64,000 nt of DNA from Flavobacterium sp. N502536. Its GTDB lineage: Bacteria; Bacteroidota; Bacteroidia; Flavobacteriales; Flavobacteriaceae. The translations under genes were made by a program, and so were the position numbers. Below, piece after piece: positions 44,933-52,967 of this stretch. How positions within the stretch are numbered: the stretch's first letter is position 1; every line of letters starts with the position of its first letter. The DNA lies in NCBI RefSeq assembly GCF_025947345.1, contig NZ_CP110011.1:1984001-2048000 (forward strand), written 5' to 3'. The notes below the pieces were generated by a model, which did no database searches, was not told where the DNA came from, and was given only the letters and a program-made list of their open reading frames with translations.

Positions 44933-45079
44933 TTAGGTAGACCCTTTTCCATTTCCTCTGATAGTGTCACCAGGAATACAAGATTGTTCTTCTTCTCCTC
45001 CACCTCTAACCGTTTTTTGTTCTTTTTTTGAAAGTGTACTAAGGGAGAAATCTTCGATGTTTAATTTTTTATTTTCCAT
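44933..45079 (-). CDS. Double-glycine peptide 2 of array
   Basis: 48 residues. Leader MENKKLNIEDFSLSTLSKKE then QKTVRGGG; core EEEQSCIPGDTIRGNGKGST, one cysteine. Conserved hydrophobic and LSKKEQK positions match double-glycine leaders cleaved by C39 peptidases. Second gene of the array and probably cotranscribed with copy 1. Confidence 0.87.
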   Translation of the reverse strand: MENKKLNIEDFSLSTLSKKEQKTVRGGGEEEQSCIPGDTIRGNGKGST

Positions 45080-45099
45080 CTTTTTTTGATTTTTAATGA

Positions 45100-45237
45100 T
45101 TAGTTAGACCCTTTTCCGTTGCCTCTAATTGTGTCTCCAGGAACATTAGAATCATCTCCTCCGCGAACCGTTTTTTGCTCTTTTTTAGATAGTTTTTCTA
45201 ATTGAAAATCTTCAAATTTTTGCGCTTGATTTATCAT
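45100..45237 (-). CDS. Double-glycine peptide 1 of array (promoter-proximal)
   Basis: 45 residues. Leader MINQAQKFEDFQLEKLSKKE then QKTVRGG; core DDSNVPGDTIRGNGKGSN, no cysteine and Asn instead of Thr at the end. It is the most divergent at its very N-terminus and lies nearest the promoter region, so it may be the founder copy. A TAnnTTTG match (45267-45274) sits 30 nt upstream. Confidence 0.85.
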   Translation of the reverse strand: MINQAQKFEDFQLEKLSKKEQKTVRGGDDSNVPGDTIRGNGKGSN

Positions 45238-45266
45238 GTTTGTTAGTATTAGGATTATTGATATAC

Positions 45267-45274
45267 CAAAACTA
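45267..45274 (-). promoter_or_regulatory. TAnnTTTG-like element upstream of peptide 1
   Basis: Minus-strand TAGTTTTG matches the -7 consensus and is 30 nt upstream of the first array ATG. No clear TTG -33 lies at the expected place, so the promoter may need an activator. Confidence 0.4.
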
Positions 45275-45335
45275 TATAAAAAGGAAAACGCTTAATCGAG
45301 AATAGGCTTTTTGGGCTTTTTAACAAAATATTTTT

Positions 45336-45368
45336 CAATTAAGTAATTGATAATCAATTACTTAATTG
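45336..45368. promoter_or_regulatory. Perfect 33-bp palindrome, operator candidate
   Basis: CAATTAAGTAATTGAT, a central A, then its exact reverse complement. Each arm holds a smaller dyad CAATTA-N2-TAATTG (45336-45349 and 45355-45368), 19 bp apart centre to centre. It lies in the divergent gap between the peptide array and the VKOR-exporter genes. No T-run follows, so it is better explained as a binding site for a dimeric regulator than as a terminator. Confidence 0.65.
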
Positions 45369-45497
45369 TTTCATTCAGACTGATATAATTTATAAATTGT
45401 ATGTAGTATAATTAATAAAATGTGTACTACCAGCGCTTTTTTCTCAATAAAAACAACAATATTTGCAGTGTAATTATGATTTTAAAGACTCGAAAAG

Positions 45498-47069
45498 ATG
45501 TTAAAACTTGTCCAAAAATTTCTACAAATAAACAAGTACTCGGAGATCAAAAATGAGTTTAAAGATTTGTTTCTTTCTCATCCAAATTATCCTAGTTTAT
45601 TTGCGATAACAGATTCTCTGGATTTACTGTCTGTAGAGAATGCTGCGATAAGAGTTCCGAAGGAGCAAATAGTAGATTTGCCTTCAAATTTTTTGGCTTA
45701 TTTCAAAGAAGAGTTAATATTGGTTGAAAAGGCAAAGAATTTTGTTCGAATCAATACAGTGAAAAAAGGAAGTCATAAAATGGCGTATGAAAAGTTCTTA
45801 TTAGATTGGAATGGAGTTATCGTGGCAATTGAGCCAAACAATGTTGTTGCGAGAGAGAATTTGAAAATGGAGTTCAGCTGGTTGAAATATGGTTTACCGC
45901 TTTTGTTATTAGTGGGATTGTCATTTTTTTATAATACTTACAGTTCATTCAGCCTTGTTTTTTTAGCGACCTCTATTTTAGGGTTTATTGTAAGCGTTTT
46001 TATTGTTCAGGAAAAATTAGGGTTTAAGAATACTATTGTTTCAAAACTTTGCAATTTGAGTTCAAACTCGTCTTGTAGTTCTGTTATCAATAACAAAGAA
46101 GGAAATGAAAGTAAATGGATTAGTTTTCCAGACCTGCCATTAATGTTCTTTGGGGCCAGTTTGATTGCAATTTTGGTTAAACCATTAGAATCGTCAATTT
46201 TTGTTGGTTTTTTAAGCTTATTGGCCATACCGGTTATAGTGTCTTCGATTTGGATTCAAAAATTTGAGATTCAAAGATGGTGCGTAATGTGTTTAATGGT
46301 ATCTGCTTTGATTTTTGTACAAAGTGTGATATGGTTTGCGTCAGATCTGTTTACGTTGAGTTTTAGTTTTGCCGAAATTTTTCCATTCTTGTTCTCGTTG
46401 GTACTCTTGGTTCCGATCTGGGCAGTTTTGAAAACAATCATAACCAGCATTTTGGGAACGGAAAATTCGCTTAAAGAGATGAAAAAGTTTAAAAGAAACT
46501 ATTCTTTATTGAACTTCTTATCTAAAAAAGTGCCTCATATAAATGGACTTGAGGATTTAAGAGGCTTGAATTTTGGAAATAGAAACGCTGCTGTTAAACT
46601 ATCGGTAATCATTAGCCCTAGTTGTGCACATTGTCATAAAACATTTCAGGAGGCATTTGATTTAGTCTTGAGATTTCCGGATAAGATAAACCTGAATGTG
46701 TTGTTTAACGTGAATCCTGAAAATATCGATAACCCATATAAAGTAGTTGTCGAAAGGCTTTTAACCATAAACAGAGCTACACCAGGGAAAACAGTGGAAG
46801 CGATTTCAGATTGGCACATTAAAAACATGAGCCTTAAAAAATGGTTGAAAAAATGGCATGTTGATTCAGTAAGCATGATGATCAGTCAGGAGATAAACAA
46901 ACAATACGAATGGTGTGCTAAGAATGATTTTAATTATACACCGATTAAAATTGTAAACGATAAAGTTTTTCCGGCAGAGTATGAGCTGGGTGAACTAAAA
47001 TATTTTCTGAACGATTATATTGAAGAGAAAGAAACTAAAGAAACGATGGTTTTGGAAAAAACAGCGTAG
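45498..47069 (+). CDS. Pseudo-C39/VKOR/thioredoxin fusion oxidoreductase
   Basis: 523 residues in three parts. Residues 1-115 resemble a C39 peptidase fold (HPNYPSLFAITDSLDLLSVEN, WNGVIVAIEPN) but lack the catalytic Cys. Residues ~130-310 are a VKOR-like membrane domain with C185, C193 and the redox pair C262-VM-C265. Residues ~355-510 are a thioredoxin-like domain with C376-AH-C379. Such VKOR-Trx fusions oxidise periplasmic thiols, as DsbB/DsbA do. It precedes a six-cysteine double-glycine peptide and is the likely folding enzyme for it. The inactive C39 part may bind leader peptides. Confidence 0.87.
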   Translation: MLKLVQKFLQINKYSEIKNEFKDLFLSHPNYPSLFAITDSLDLLSVENAAIRVPKEQIVDLPSNFLAYFKEELILVEKAKNFVRINTVKKGSHKMAYEKFLLDWNGVIVAIEPNNVVARENLKMEFSWLKYGLPLLLLVGLSFFYNTYSSFSLVFLATSILGFIVSVFIVQEKLGFKNTIVSKLCNLSSNSSCSSVINNKEGNESKWISFPDLPLMFFGASLIAILVKPLESSIFVGFLSLLAIPVIVSSIWIQKFEIQRWCVMCLMVSALIFVQSVIWFASDLFTLSFSFAEIFPFLFSLVLLVPIWAVLKTIITSILGTENSLKEMKKFKRNYSLLNFLSKKVPHINGLEDLRGLNFGNRNAAVKLSVIISPSCAHCHKTFQEAFDLVLRFPDKINLNVLFNVNPENIDNPYKVVVERLLTINRATPGKTVEAISDWHIKNMSLKKWLKKWHVDSVSMMISQEINKQYEWCAKNDFNYTPIKIVNDKVFPAEYELGELKYFLNDYIEEKETKETMVLEKTA

Positions 47070-47155
47070 TATTTAAGAAATAGTGACAACAGACAGAAAC
47101 TTCAGCTGTCTTAAAATGACTGAGGTGCGAATTCAAAAAACAAAAACCTTTAGTT

Positions 47156-47353
47156 ATGTTAAAAATCATTTTAAACTTAGAAGGTGCTCAAAGGCTAAGT
47201 GCATACGAGCAAAAAGGGATTGTTGGAGGACAGCCGATTAATCCGCCGAAAAAATGTTGTGTTTGCCCGGGTAAAGGTTCGTCTACTCTAGTAGCCTGTG
47301 ATTCGATTTGTTCGAATGGTACAATACCGGCAGTGCTTCCGGATTGTTTATAG
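47156..47353 (+). CDS. Cysteine-rich double-glycine peptide (bacteriocin-like precursor)
   Basis: 65 residues. Leader MLKIILNLEGAQRLSAYEQK then GIVGG; the core from residue 26 has cysteines at 34, 35, 37, 48, 52 and 64, enough for three disulfides. LSxxEQKxxxGG is shared with the six array peptides, so the same leader peptidase probably handles all. It lies 86 nt after the VKOR/thioredoxin gene. No lanthionine, radical-SAM or cyclodehydratase enzyme is nearby, so disulfides are the only modification suggested. Confidence 0.87.
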   Translation: MLKIILNLEGAQRLSAYEQKGIVGGQPINPPKKCCVCPGKGSSTLVACDSICSNGTIPAVLPDCL

Positions 47354-48083
47354 TCCTAAAAGGATAAGAAATGACGAAAGTTGTTTTTGATATTAATTTT
47401 TAGCGTTTTAATAGAAGTATGAAATAGCCTTTTTTAGAATTTAGTCATGTTTTTTTTAATTTGTAGGCGCTCGATCGTGGAACATTGAGCAAATTTCCCG
47501 ACATTGATGATTGGTGTAGGGATTCTTAGGAAATTGGTCACTGTGTTGATTTTAATTGGTTAGGGTTAACCAGTGCCATGTCCTAAAGAAATTATATTTC
47601 TAATAAATATGTTTTTAAATACTCTAAACAGAGAAGATTAATTTCTTCTCTGTTTTTTTTTGGTTTATTTTTAGGTGTTTAGTTCATTTTTGATTTCTGT
47701 ATCTTAAATGTATTCGTAAAGTCAACGGAGAGATTCAGAGACAGAGGTTTAATTAGCTGAAATGTATAAGTGGTAGTTTTAGTAGCAGAGGTTAAAAAAA
47801 CGGGAATAAAGGCTCTAAATGATTTAATTGGTTTAATATTGTGATAGAGTGGTGCTATCGCTTTTCAGCAGGAACAAATGAAGCAGGTAAATTGGAGCTC
47901 GTATTTTAGATCAGAGGTTGATAATTTTAATAATTTTAGTTTTCAAAGTGGATTGAAGTTTTTTTAACTATAAATCAAAAGGAAAAACAATTAATTACGA
48001 ATTTTTGGCGGGTAAATATTATATTTTTGTAAGAGAAAGAATGGCAGGGCTATTTGCATATAAATGATTAACTCTAAATTAAA
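47354..48083. other. 730-nt gap without a supported gene
   Basis: Between the cysteine-rich peptide and the ABC exporter. I read both strands for further double-glycine peptides and found none. It holds a good terminator at 47626-47660 and, at 48064-48087, a seven-codon ORF (MINSKLN) whose TGA overlaps the exporter's TTG start. The rest shows no recognisable feature. Confidence 0.6.
47626..47660 (+). terminator. Rho-independent terminator
   Basis: AAACAGAGAAGA (47626-47637) pairs perfectly with TCTTCTCTGTTT (47644-47655) across 6 nt, then a T-run. It ends the VKOR/peptide transcript, so the exporter genes have their own promoter or depend on readthrough. Confidence 0.88.
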
Positions 48084-50276
48084 TTGAAAAAATTCACCAA
48101 TTATAGGCAGGTCGATTATAAAGATTGCGGGCCAACATGTTTAAAAATAATAGCAAAGCATTACGGTAAAACAATCAATATACAGGAGTTGAGAGATTTC
48201 AGCGAAACAACTCGTGAAGGAAGTAATCTGCTTTTTTTGAGTGATGCAGCTGAGAAAATTGGTTTTAGAACTTTAGGCGTAAAATTAAATCTGGAAAGAT
48301 TAGAAGAGGCTCCATTGCCTTGTATTCTGCATTGGAACAAAAATCATTATGTAGTACTCTACAAAATTAAAAAAAACAGCTACTATATTTCCGATCCGGC
48401 TTTTGGCCTGATTGAATACAATAAAGAAGATTTTATTAAATTTTGGATCGGAAACAATGCCGATGAATCTACTCAGGAAGGAATAGCATTGCTGATTGAA
48501 GCTACTCCTAAATTTTTCCAGTCTGATTTTGATAAAGAGGACAATCGCGGACTTGGTTTTGGATTGTTGTCGCAATATGTGCTTCGGTACAAGTCGTTTT
48601 TAATACAGTTAAGTATAGGATTGCTGGCAAGTACTTTACTACAGCTGATCTTTCCGTTTTTAACCCAAAGTATTGTTGATGTTGGGATTCAGAATCAGAA
48701 CATTCATTTTATCTATCTGATACTTTTTGCCCAATTGTTCCTTTTTGCGGGAAGAACAGGTTTGGAGTTGATCAGAAGCTGGATTCTATTACACCTTTCT
48801 ACCCGAATCAATATTTCACTAATCTCAGATTTCTTTATTAAACTAATGAATCTGCCCATTTCGTTTTTCGATGTGCGAATGACAGGCGATATCATGCAGC
48901 GAATTAACGATCATCACAGGATCGAAAAAATTCTAACCACATCGTCATTAAATGTTTTGTTCTCAACTATCAATATGGTTGTTATGGGAGGCGTTCTGGC
49001 TTACTTTAATCTCAAGATCTTTTTGGTGTTTTTTGCGGGAAGCCTGCTTTATTTTGGATGGATTACCTTATTTTTAAAAAGAAGAGAAGTATTGGATTAC
49101 AAGCGTTTTGCTGAAGTCTCCAGCGAGCAAAGTAAAGTGATGGAGCTGATTAATGGAATGCAGGAAATAAAGCTTCACAATGCCGAAAAGCAAAAACGCT
49201 GGGGTTGGGAATACATACAGGCAAGACTCTTTAGGGTCTCAATAAAAGGCTTAGTTTTAGAGCAGACACAAACGATTGGTTCTTCTGTAATCAACGAGTT
49301 AAAAAACATTTTTATTATATTTCTTTCGGCAAAACTGGTAATTGACGGCTCCATCACACTGGGGATGATGTTGGCAATCAGTTCGATCGTAGGAAGTTTA
49401 AACGGTCCCATTACGCAGCTAATCGAATTTGTCAGAGAGCTGCAGGATGCCAAAATATCATTGGCCAGATTATCGGAAATCCATGAAAAAGAAGACGAAA
49501 CACAACAGGAAGTTTTTCAAACTAATGATGTTCCTTTTGATTCGGATATCGATATCAATAACCTTTCTTATCGATATTTGGGTTCGGATATTCCTGTTCT
49601 GGAGGATTTAACGCTGAAAATCCCCGCCAATAAAGTAACGGCAATAGTAGGAGTCAGCGGAAGCGGAAAAACAACTTTGATGAAACTCCTGTTGAAATTC
49701 TACGAACCTGAAAAAGGCGAGATCAACATTGGAAATGCACAATTAAAAAATATCTCGCAAAAAGCCTGGCGGTCCAATATTGGTGCTGTGATGCAGGAAG
49801 GCTTTATTTTTAGTGACACCATCGCGAATAACATTGCAATTGGCGTTGATAAAGTAGATAAAGAGCGCTTGGTTTATGCGGCTGATGTAGCCAACATAAA
49901 AGAATATATTACAGGTTTACCATTGGGATACAATACCAAAATAGGTTCTGAAGGGTTGGGAATGAGTACAGGGCAGAAACAACGTTTGTTAATTGCCAGA
50001 GCAGTTTATAAAAATCCCGAAATATTGTTTTTTGACGAAGCTACATCGGCATTGGATGCGAACAATGAAAAAGAAATAATGCAAAAGCTGGATGTTTTCT
50101 TTAAGGACAAAACCGTCGTAGTTATTGCGCATCGCTTGAGTACAGTTATGAATGCTGATCAAATTGTGGTTTTAGACAAAGGAAAAATCATTGAAATTGG
50201 CAGCCATACTGTTTTGGTACAGCAAAAAGGAAATTATTTCGAACTGGTTAAGAATCAATTGCAATTAGGAAATTAA
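48084..50276 (+). CDS. C39 peptidase-containing ABC exporter for double-glycine peptides
   Basis: 730 residues. N-terminal C39 peptidase with full triad: C15 (YKDCGPTCLKIIAKHYGK), H88 (WNKNHYVV) and D104 (YISDPAFG). Six-helix exporter domain (~170-450), then an ATPase with Walker A GVSGSGKTT (523-531), signature GMSTGQKQRLLIARA and Walker B ILFFDEATSALD. This is the family that cuts after Gly-Gly and exports the peptide. The frame has no ATG before the conserved N-terminus; the start is TTG 48084. HlyD follows after 3 nt. The seven-peptide set nearby provides the obvious substrates. Confidence 0.95.
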   Translation: MKKFTNYRQVDYKDCGPTCLKIIAKHYGKTINIQELRDFSETTREGSNLLFLSDAAEKIGFRTLGVKLNLERLEEAPLPCILHWNKNHYVVLYKIKKNSYYISDPAFGLIEYNKEDFIKFWIGNNADESTQEGIALLIEATPKFFQSDFDKEDNRGLGFGLLSQYVLRYKSFLIQLSIGLLASTLLQLIFPFLTQSIVDVGIQNQNIHFIYLILFAQLFLFAGRTGLELIRSWILLHLSTRINISLISDFFIKLMNLPISFFDVRMTGDIMQRINDHHRIEKILTTSSLNVLFSTINMVVMGGVLAYFNLKIFLVFFAGSLLYFGWITLFLKRREVLDYKRFAEVSSEQSKVMELINGMQEIKLHNAEKQKRWGWEYIQARLFRVSIKGLVLEQTQTIGSSVINELKNIFIIFLSAKLVIDGSITLGMMLAISSIVGSLNGPITQLIEFVRELQDAKISLARLSEIHEKEDETQQEVFQTNDVPFDSDIDINNLSYRYLGSDIPVLEDLTLKIPANKVTAIVGVSGSGKTTLMKLLLKFYEPEKGEINIGNAQLKNISQKAWRSNIGAVMQEGFIFSDTIANNIAIGVDKVDKERLVYAADVANIKEYITGLPLGYNTKIGSEGLGMSTGQKQRLLIARAVYKNPEILFFDEATSALDANNEKEIMQKLDVFFKDKTVVVIAHRLSTVMNADQIVVLDKGKIIEIGSHTVLVQQKGNYFELVKNQLQLGN

Positions 50277-50279
50277 ATC

Positions 50280-51572
50280 ATGACAAAAGATACTACATTT
50301 GAACTAAGAAGTGAAGAAGTTCAGGACATTCTCACCAAAGTACCGCATTGGATGATTCGTTGGGGTACCGTACTGATATTTGTGATCATTTCTATGCTTT
50401 TTTTCGTGTCCTGGTTTATCAAATATCCGGATGTTGTTACGACTCAGATCGTCATTACAACCAATATTCCTCCAGAGAAAATAGTTTCCAAATCTTCGGG
50501 CCGTATTGAAGCAATTCTGGTCAAAGACAAATCGATTGTTTCCAAAAACAGTACACTTGCCATCATTGAAAACACGGCCAATTATAAAGATGTTTTTTTG
50601 TTGGAGAAAATTATTGCAGAATACAATATTAACGATCCGAAAAAAGCTTTTCCTTTTGAATTGTTGAAAAACACCCAGTTGGGCGAGATTGAAAGCGCCT
50701 TTGCTGTTTTTCAGAAAGACTATCAGGCAGAACAATTAAATAAAAATTTGCAGCCTTTTGAAGTCGAAAATCGGGCGCAGATTTCGGAGAAAGTTCAGAT
50801 CAAAGACAGATTGGAAATTTTGCAGCAGCAAAAAGTAATTAACGAAAGCGAATTACAGCTTCAGAAAAATGAAATTGCAAGATTCGAAACCTTATTCAAT
50901 AAAGGAATCATCTCTGCGCAGGAGATGGAAGTGAAAAAACTGGGATATCTTCAGGCGCAAAAGAATTATAGAGGCCTTTTGTCTTCTATTTCTCAGTTAA
51001 AGTCGGCTTTAATTACCAATTCCAAATTGAGTCAGAACTCGCAAATCAGTGGTACCAAGGAAGAAGTTACTTTAGGAAGAAATATGGCGCAGTCTTTTTA
51101 TCAGCTTAAAAAAGTAATAAAAGACTGGGAGCTGGCCTATGCTTTAAAATCATCTGTAAGCGGAGTAGTTACTTTTTTACAGGTTTGGACAGAGAATCAA
51201 ACCATTAGTGTCGGAGATAATGTTTTTTCGATTATTCCGGATACTAAAAATGGTTTTGTAGGTAAGGTAAAGGCGCCGGCATTAAATTCAGGGAAAATAA
51301 AAGTAGGGCAGATGGTCAACATTAGATTGGCGAATTTTCCCGACCGGGAATTTGGAGTGCTAAAAGGAAAAATCCGAAACATCTCTCTGGTTCCTGATAA
51401 AGATGGAAATTTATTATTAGACGTAGCACTTCCAAACGGACTGGAAACGTCGTATAAAAAACAAATTGTTTTTCAGCAGGAAATGAAAGGAAGCGCCGAG
51501 ATTGTAACCGAAGATTTACGCTTAATCGAGAGGATTCTGTATCAGTTTAAAAGTATGTTTGAGCAGGTCTAA
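50280..51572 (+). CDS. HlyD family secretion adaptor
   Basis: 430 residues. One N-terminal membrane helix (~28-48, GTVLIFVIISMLFFVSWFI), lipoyl half-motif (SKSSGRIEAILVKDKSIVSKNSTLA), a long coiled coil (~150-280), second lipoyl half (LKSSVSGVVTFLQVWTENQTIS) and C-terminal beta-barrel. It is the partner of the C39 ABC exporter three nucleotides upstream. Peptides would cross the outer membrane through a TolC-like protein that is not encoded in this locus. The last 4 nt overlap the convergent methyltransferase gene. Confidence 0.93.
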   Translation: MTKDTTFELRSEEVQDILTKVPHWMIRWGTVLIFVIISMLFFVSWFIKYPDVVTTQIVITTNIPPEKIVSKSSGRIEAILVKDKSIVSKNSTLAIIENTANYKDVFLLEKIIAEYNINDPKKAFPFELLKNTQLGEIESAFAVFQKDYQAEQLNKNLQPFEVENRAQISEKVQIKDRLEILQQQKVINESELQLQKNEIARFETLFNKGIISAQEMEVKKLGYLQAQKNYRGLLSSISQLKSALITNSKLSQNSQISGTKEEVTLGRNMAQSFYQLKKVIKDWELAYALKSSVSGVVTFLQVWTENQTISVGDNVFSIIPDTKNGFVGKVKAPALNSGKIKVGQMVNIRLANFPDREFGVLKGKIRNISLVPDKDGNLLLDVALPNGLETSYKKQIVFQQEMKGSAEIVTEDLRLIERILYQFKSMFEQV

Positions 51573-52276
51573 AATTTCAGGTAAAAATCTTTAGTGAGTT
51601 CAATGTATTCCGGAGTATAGACATGTCTTTCGATTTCGATCGTTAATTCATCTGTCTCTGTTTCCGGGACTTCATTTCGGCTAAAAGCAATCAAACTTCT
51701 TTTAATCTCTGAAGTTGGAGTACCTTTTACGCGTGTAATTTTGATCGGGTATAATTCTGATTCTTTGGCCAGAGCAACAAATTTTTCTTCTTCTTTATAA
51801 GGAAGAATTACTGCAAAAATCCCGTTTTCTGAAAGCAATAAATCAGCAGCCTCGATTAATTCTTCAAAAGGCATTGCGTCCTGAAAACGTGCCAGATCGC
51901 GCTGTTCGTTTTCGGTTTTGTAATTCTCGGAGTAAAAAGGTGGATTTGAAACAATCAAATCGTATTCGTCTTCCGGTTCTTCGATAAATTCATCTAATCC
52001 GGCATGGAAACAAAATAAGCGGTCTCCCCACGGAGAGTTTTCAAAATTATCAACAGCCTGTTCGTAAGCATCTTCATCAATTTCAAGTGCGTCAATCTGC
52101 TCCGCAGGAGTGCGTTGTGCCAGCATCAAAGCAATAATTCCGGTTCCGGCTCCAATGTCTAAAACGCTAAACGGATTATGACTTATGGGTGCCCAGGAGC
52201 CCAGTAAAACACCATCAGTACCCACTTTCATAGCGGTTTTGTCTTGTTGAACTGAAAATTGTTTGAATGTAAACAT
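51569..52276 (-). CDS. tRNA1(Val) adenine-37 N6-methyltransferase-like (TrmN6/YfiC family)
   Basis: 235 residues from ATG 52276, which gives the family-typical start MFTFKQFSVQQDKTAMKVGTDG; an upstream in-frame extension runs into a TTGGAAT repeat and is not used. SAM-binding motif LDIGAGTGIIALMLAQRT and the adenine-methyltransferase NPPF motif in IVSNPPFYSENYK are present. It would methylate adenine-37 of tRNA-Val. Convergent with hlyD and overlapping it by 4 nt. Confidence 0.9.
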   Translation of the reverse strand: MFTFKQFSVQQDKTAMKVGTDGVLLGSWAPISHNPFSVLDIGAGTGIIALMLAQRTPAEQIDALEIDEDAYEQAVDNFENSPWGDRLFCFHAGLDEFIEEPEDEYDLIVSNPPFYSENYKTENEQRDLARFQDAMPFEELIEAADLLLSENGIFAVILPYKEEEKFVALAKESELYPIKITRVKGTPTSEIKRSLIAFSRNEVPETETDELTIEIERHVYTPEYIELTKDFYLKF

Positions 52277-52286
52277 ATAGAGAAAT

Positions 52287-52316
52287 TCCAATTTTTTTAA
52301 ATTCCAAATTCCAACC
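52287..52316. repeat. TTCCAAATTCCAA string
   Basis: Short tract of the genome-wide TTGGAAT/ATTCCAA family directly upstream of the methyltransferase ATG, on the same theme as 25184-25344. Confidence 0.55.
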
Positions 52317-52417
52317 AAACAGGAGGAAATTCCAAAGAAGAAAATCTAAGTTCCGATTTAAGTTGTATGTGGGAGGCTTATTTTAAGTTGCAAAAATAAG
52401 ACTAAAATTCTAATTAA

Positions 52418-52768
52418 TTATTTTGATGTTTTAGTGATTATTGCCGATAGAATTTTTCGTAATTCTTCTATTTCGAATAATAAAGAATTGGAAGCGATTC
52501 TCTGATCAGGATTTAATTCGTGTAATAATCTCAGCCAATACTTAGATTCTTTGGCTTCTTTTCGGGAAATTTTTAGTCTGAATATTAAATCTTTATCTCC
52601 AAGCTTTTCGTTTGCTTCAATATAATTAGCACCAACCGAACCAGACGATCTTATGAGTTGTTTGCCATCTTCAATATTTGATATTGTTTTTGATAGACTT
52701 CCGATGTAATTTCTGCATTCTTTTGCAAACAAAAAAGTTCTCTCTTCTAAATCGTATGGTTTGCTCAT
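52418..52768 (-). CDS. Four-helix bundle protein
   Basis: 116 residues, all helical. The pattern FAKECRNYIGSLSKTISN, QLIRSSGSVGANYIEANE and KISRKEAKESKYWLRLL matches the small four-helix-bundle family first seen in 23S rRNA intervening sequences. It is not inside an rRNA gene here. Function is unknown; family members are frequently mobile between intergenic sites. Confidence 0.88.
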   Translation of the reverse strand: MSKPYDLEERTFLFAKECRNYIGSLSKTISNIEDGKQLIRSSGSVGANYIEANEKLGDKDLIFRLKISRKEAKESKYWLRLLHELNPDQRIASNSLLFEIEELRKILSAIITKTSK

Positions 52769-52884
52769 TATATAAATTCTATTTTCTAAATTTAAAAACC
52801 TAGCTGTTAGGGTTTAAAAGTAGCAAAAAAACAATTAATGTAAGTTTTTTCTTTCAAAAATATAATAATGAATAAGTTTGGTAT

Positions 52885-52950
52885 CCCTTTGGAATTTGGA
52901 ATTTCTTTTTAGACTTGGAATTTGGAATTTGAGCTTTGGAATTTAAAAAA
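52885..52950. repeat. TTGGAATTTGGAATTT repeat
   Basis: Three to four copies of ttggaattt(gg/tt) units between the four-helix-bundle gene and rimM, the same family as at 25184-25344. Confidence 0.65.
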
Positions 52951-52967
52951 GATTGGAGTTTCTAGAC

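Noticed and set aside
44299..45237. Repeat array with ~160-bp period that could look like CRISPR or tandem repeats
   Set aside because: The period is set by complete open reading frames with conserved start, Gly-Gly leader and stop; no short identical repeats with variable spacers of CRISPR size.
47156..47353. Lanthipeptide or sactipeptide precursor
   Set aside because: No LanB/LanC/LanM, radical SAM or YcaO gene lies in the window near it; VKOR/thioredoxin points to disulfides.
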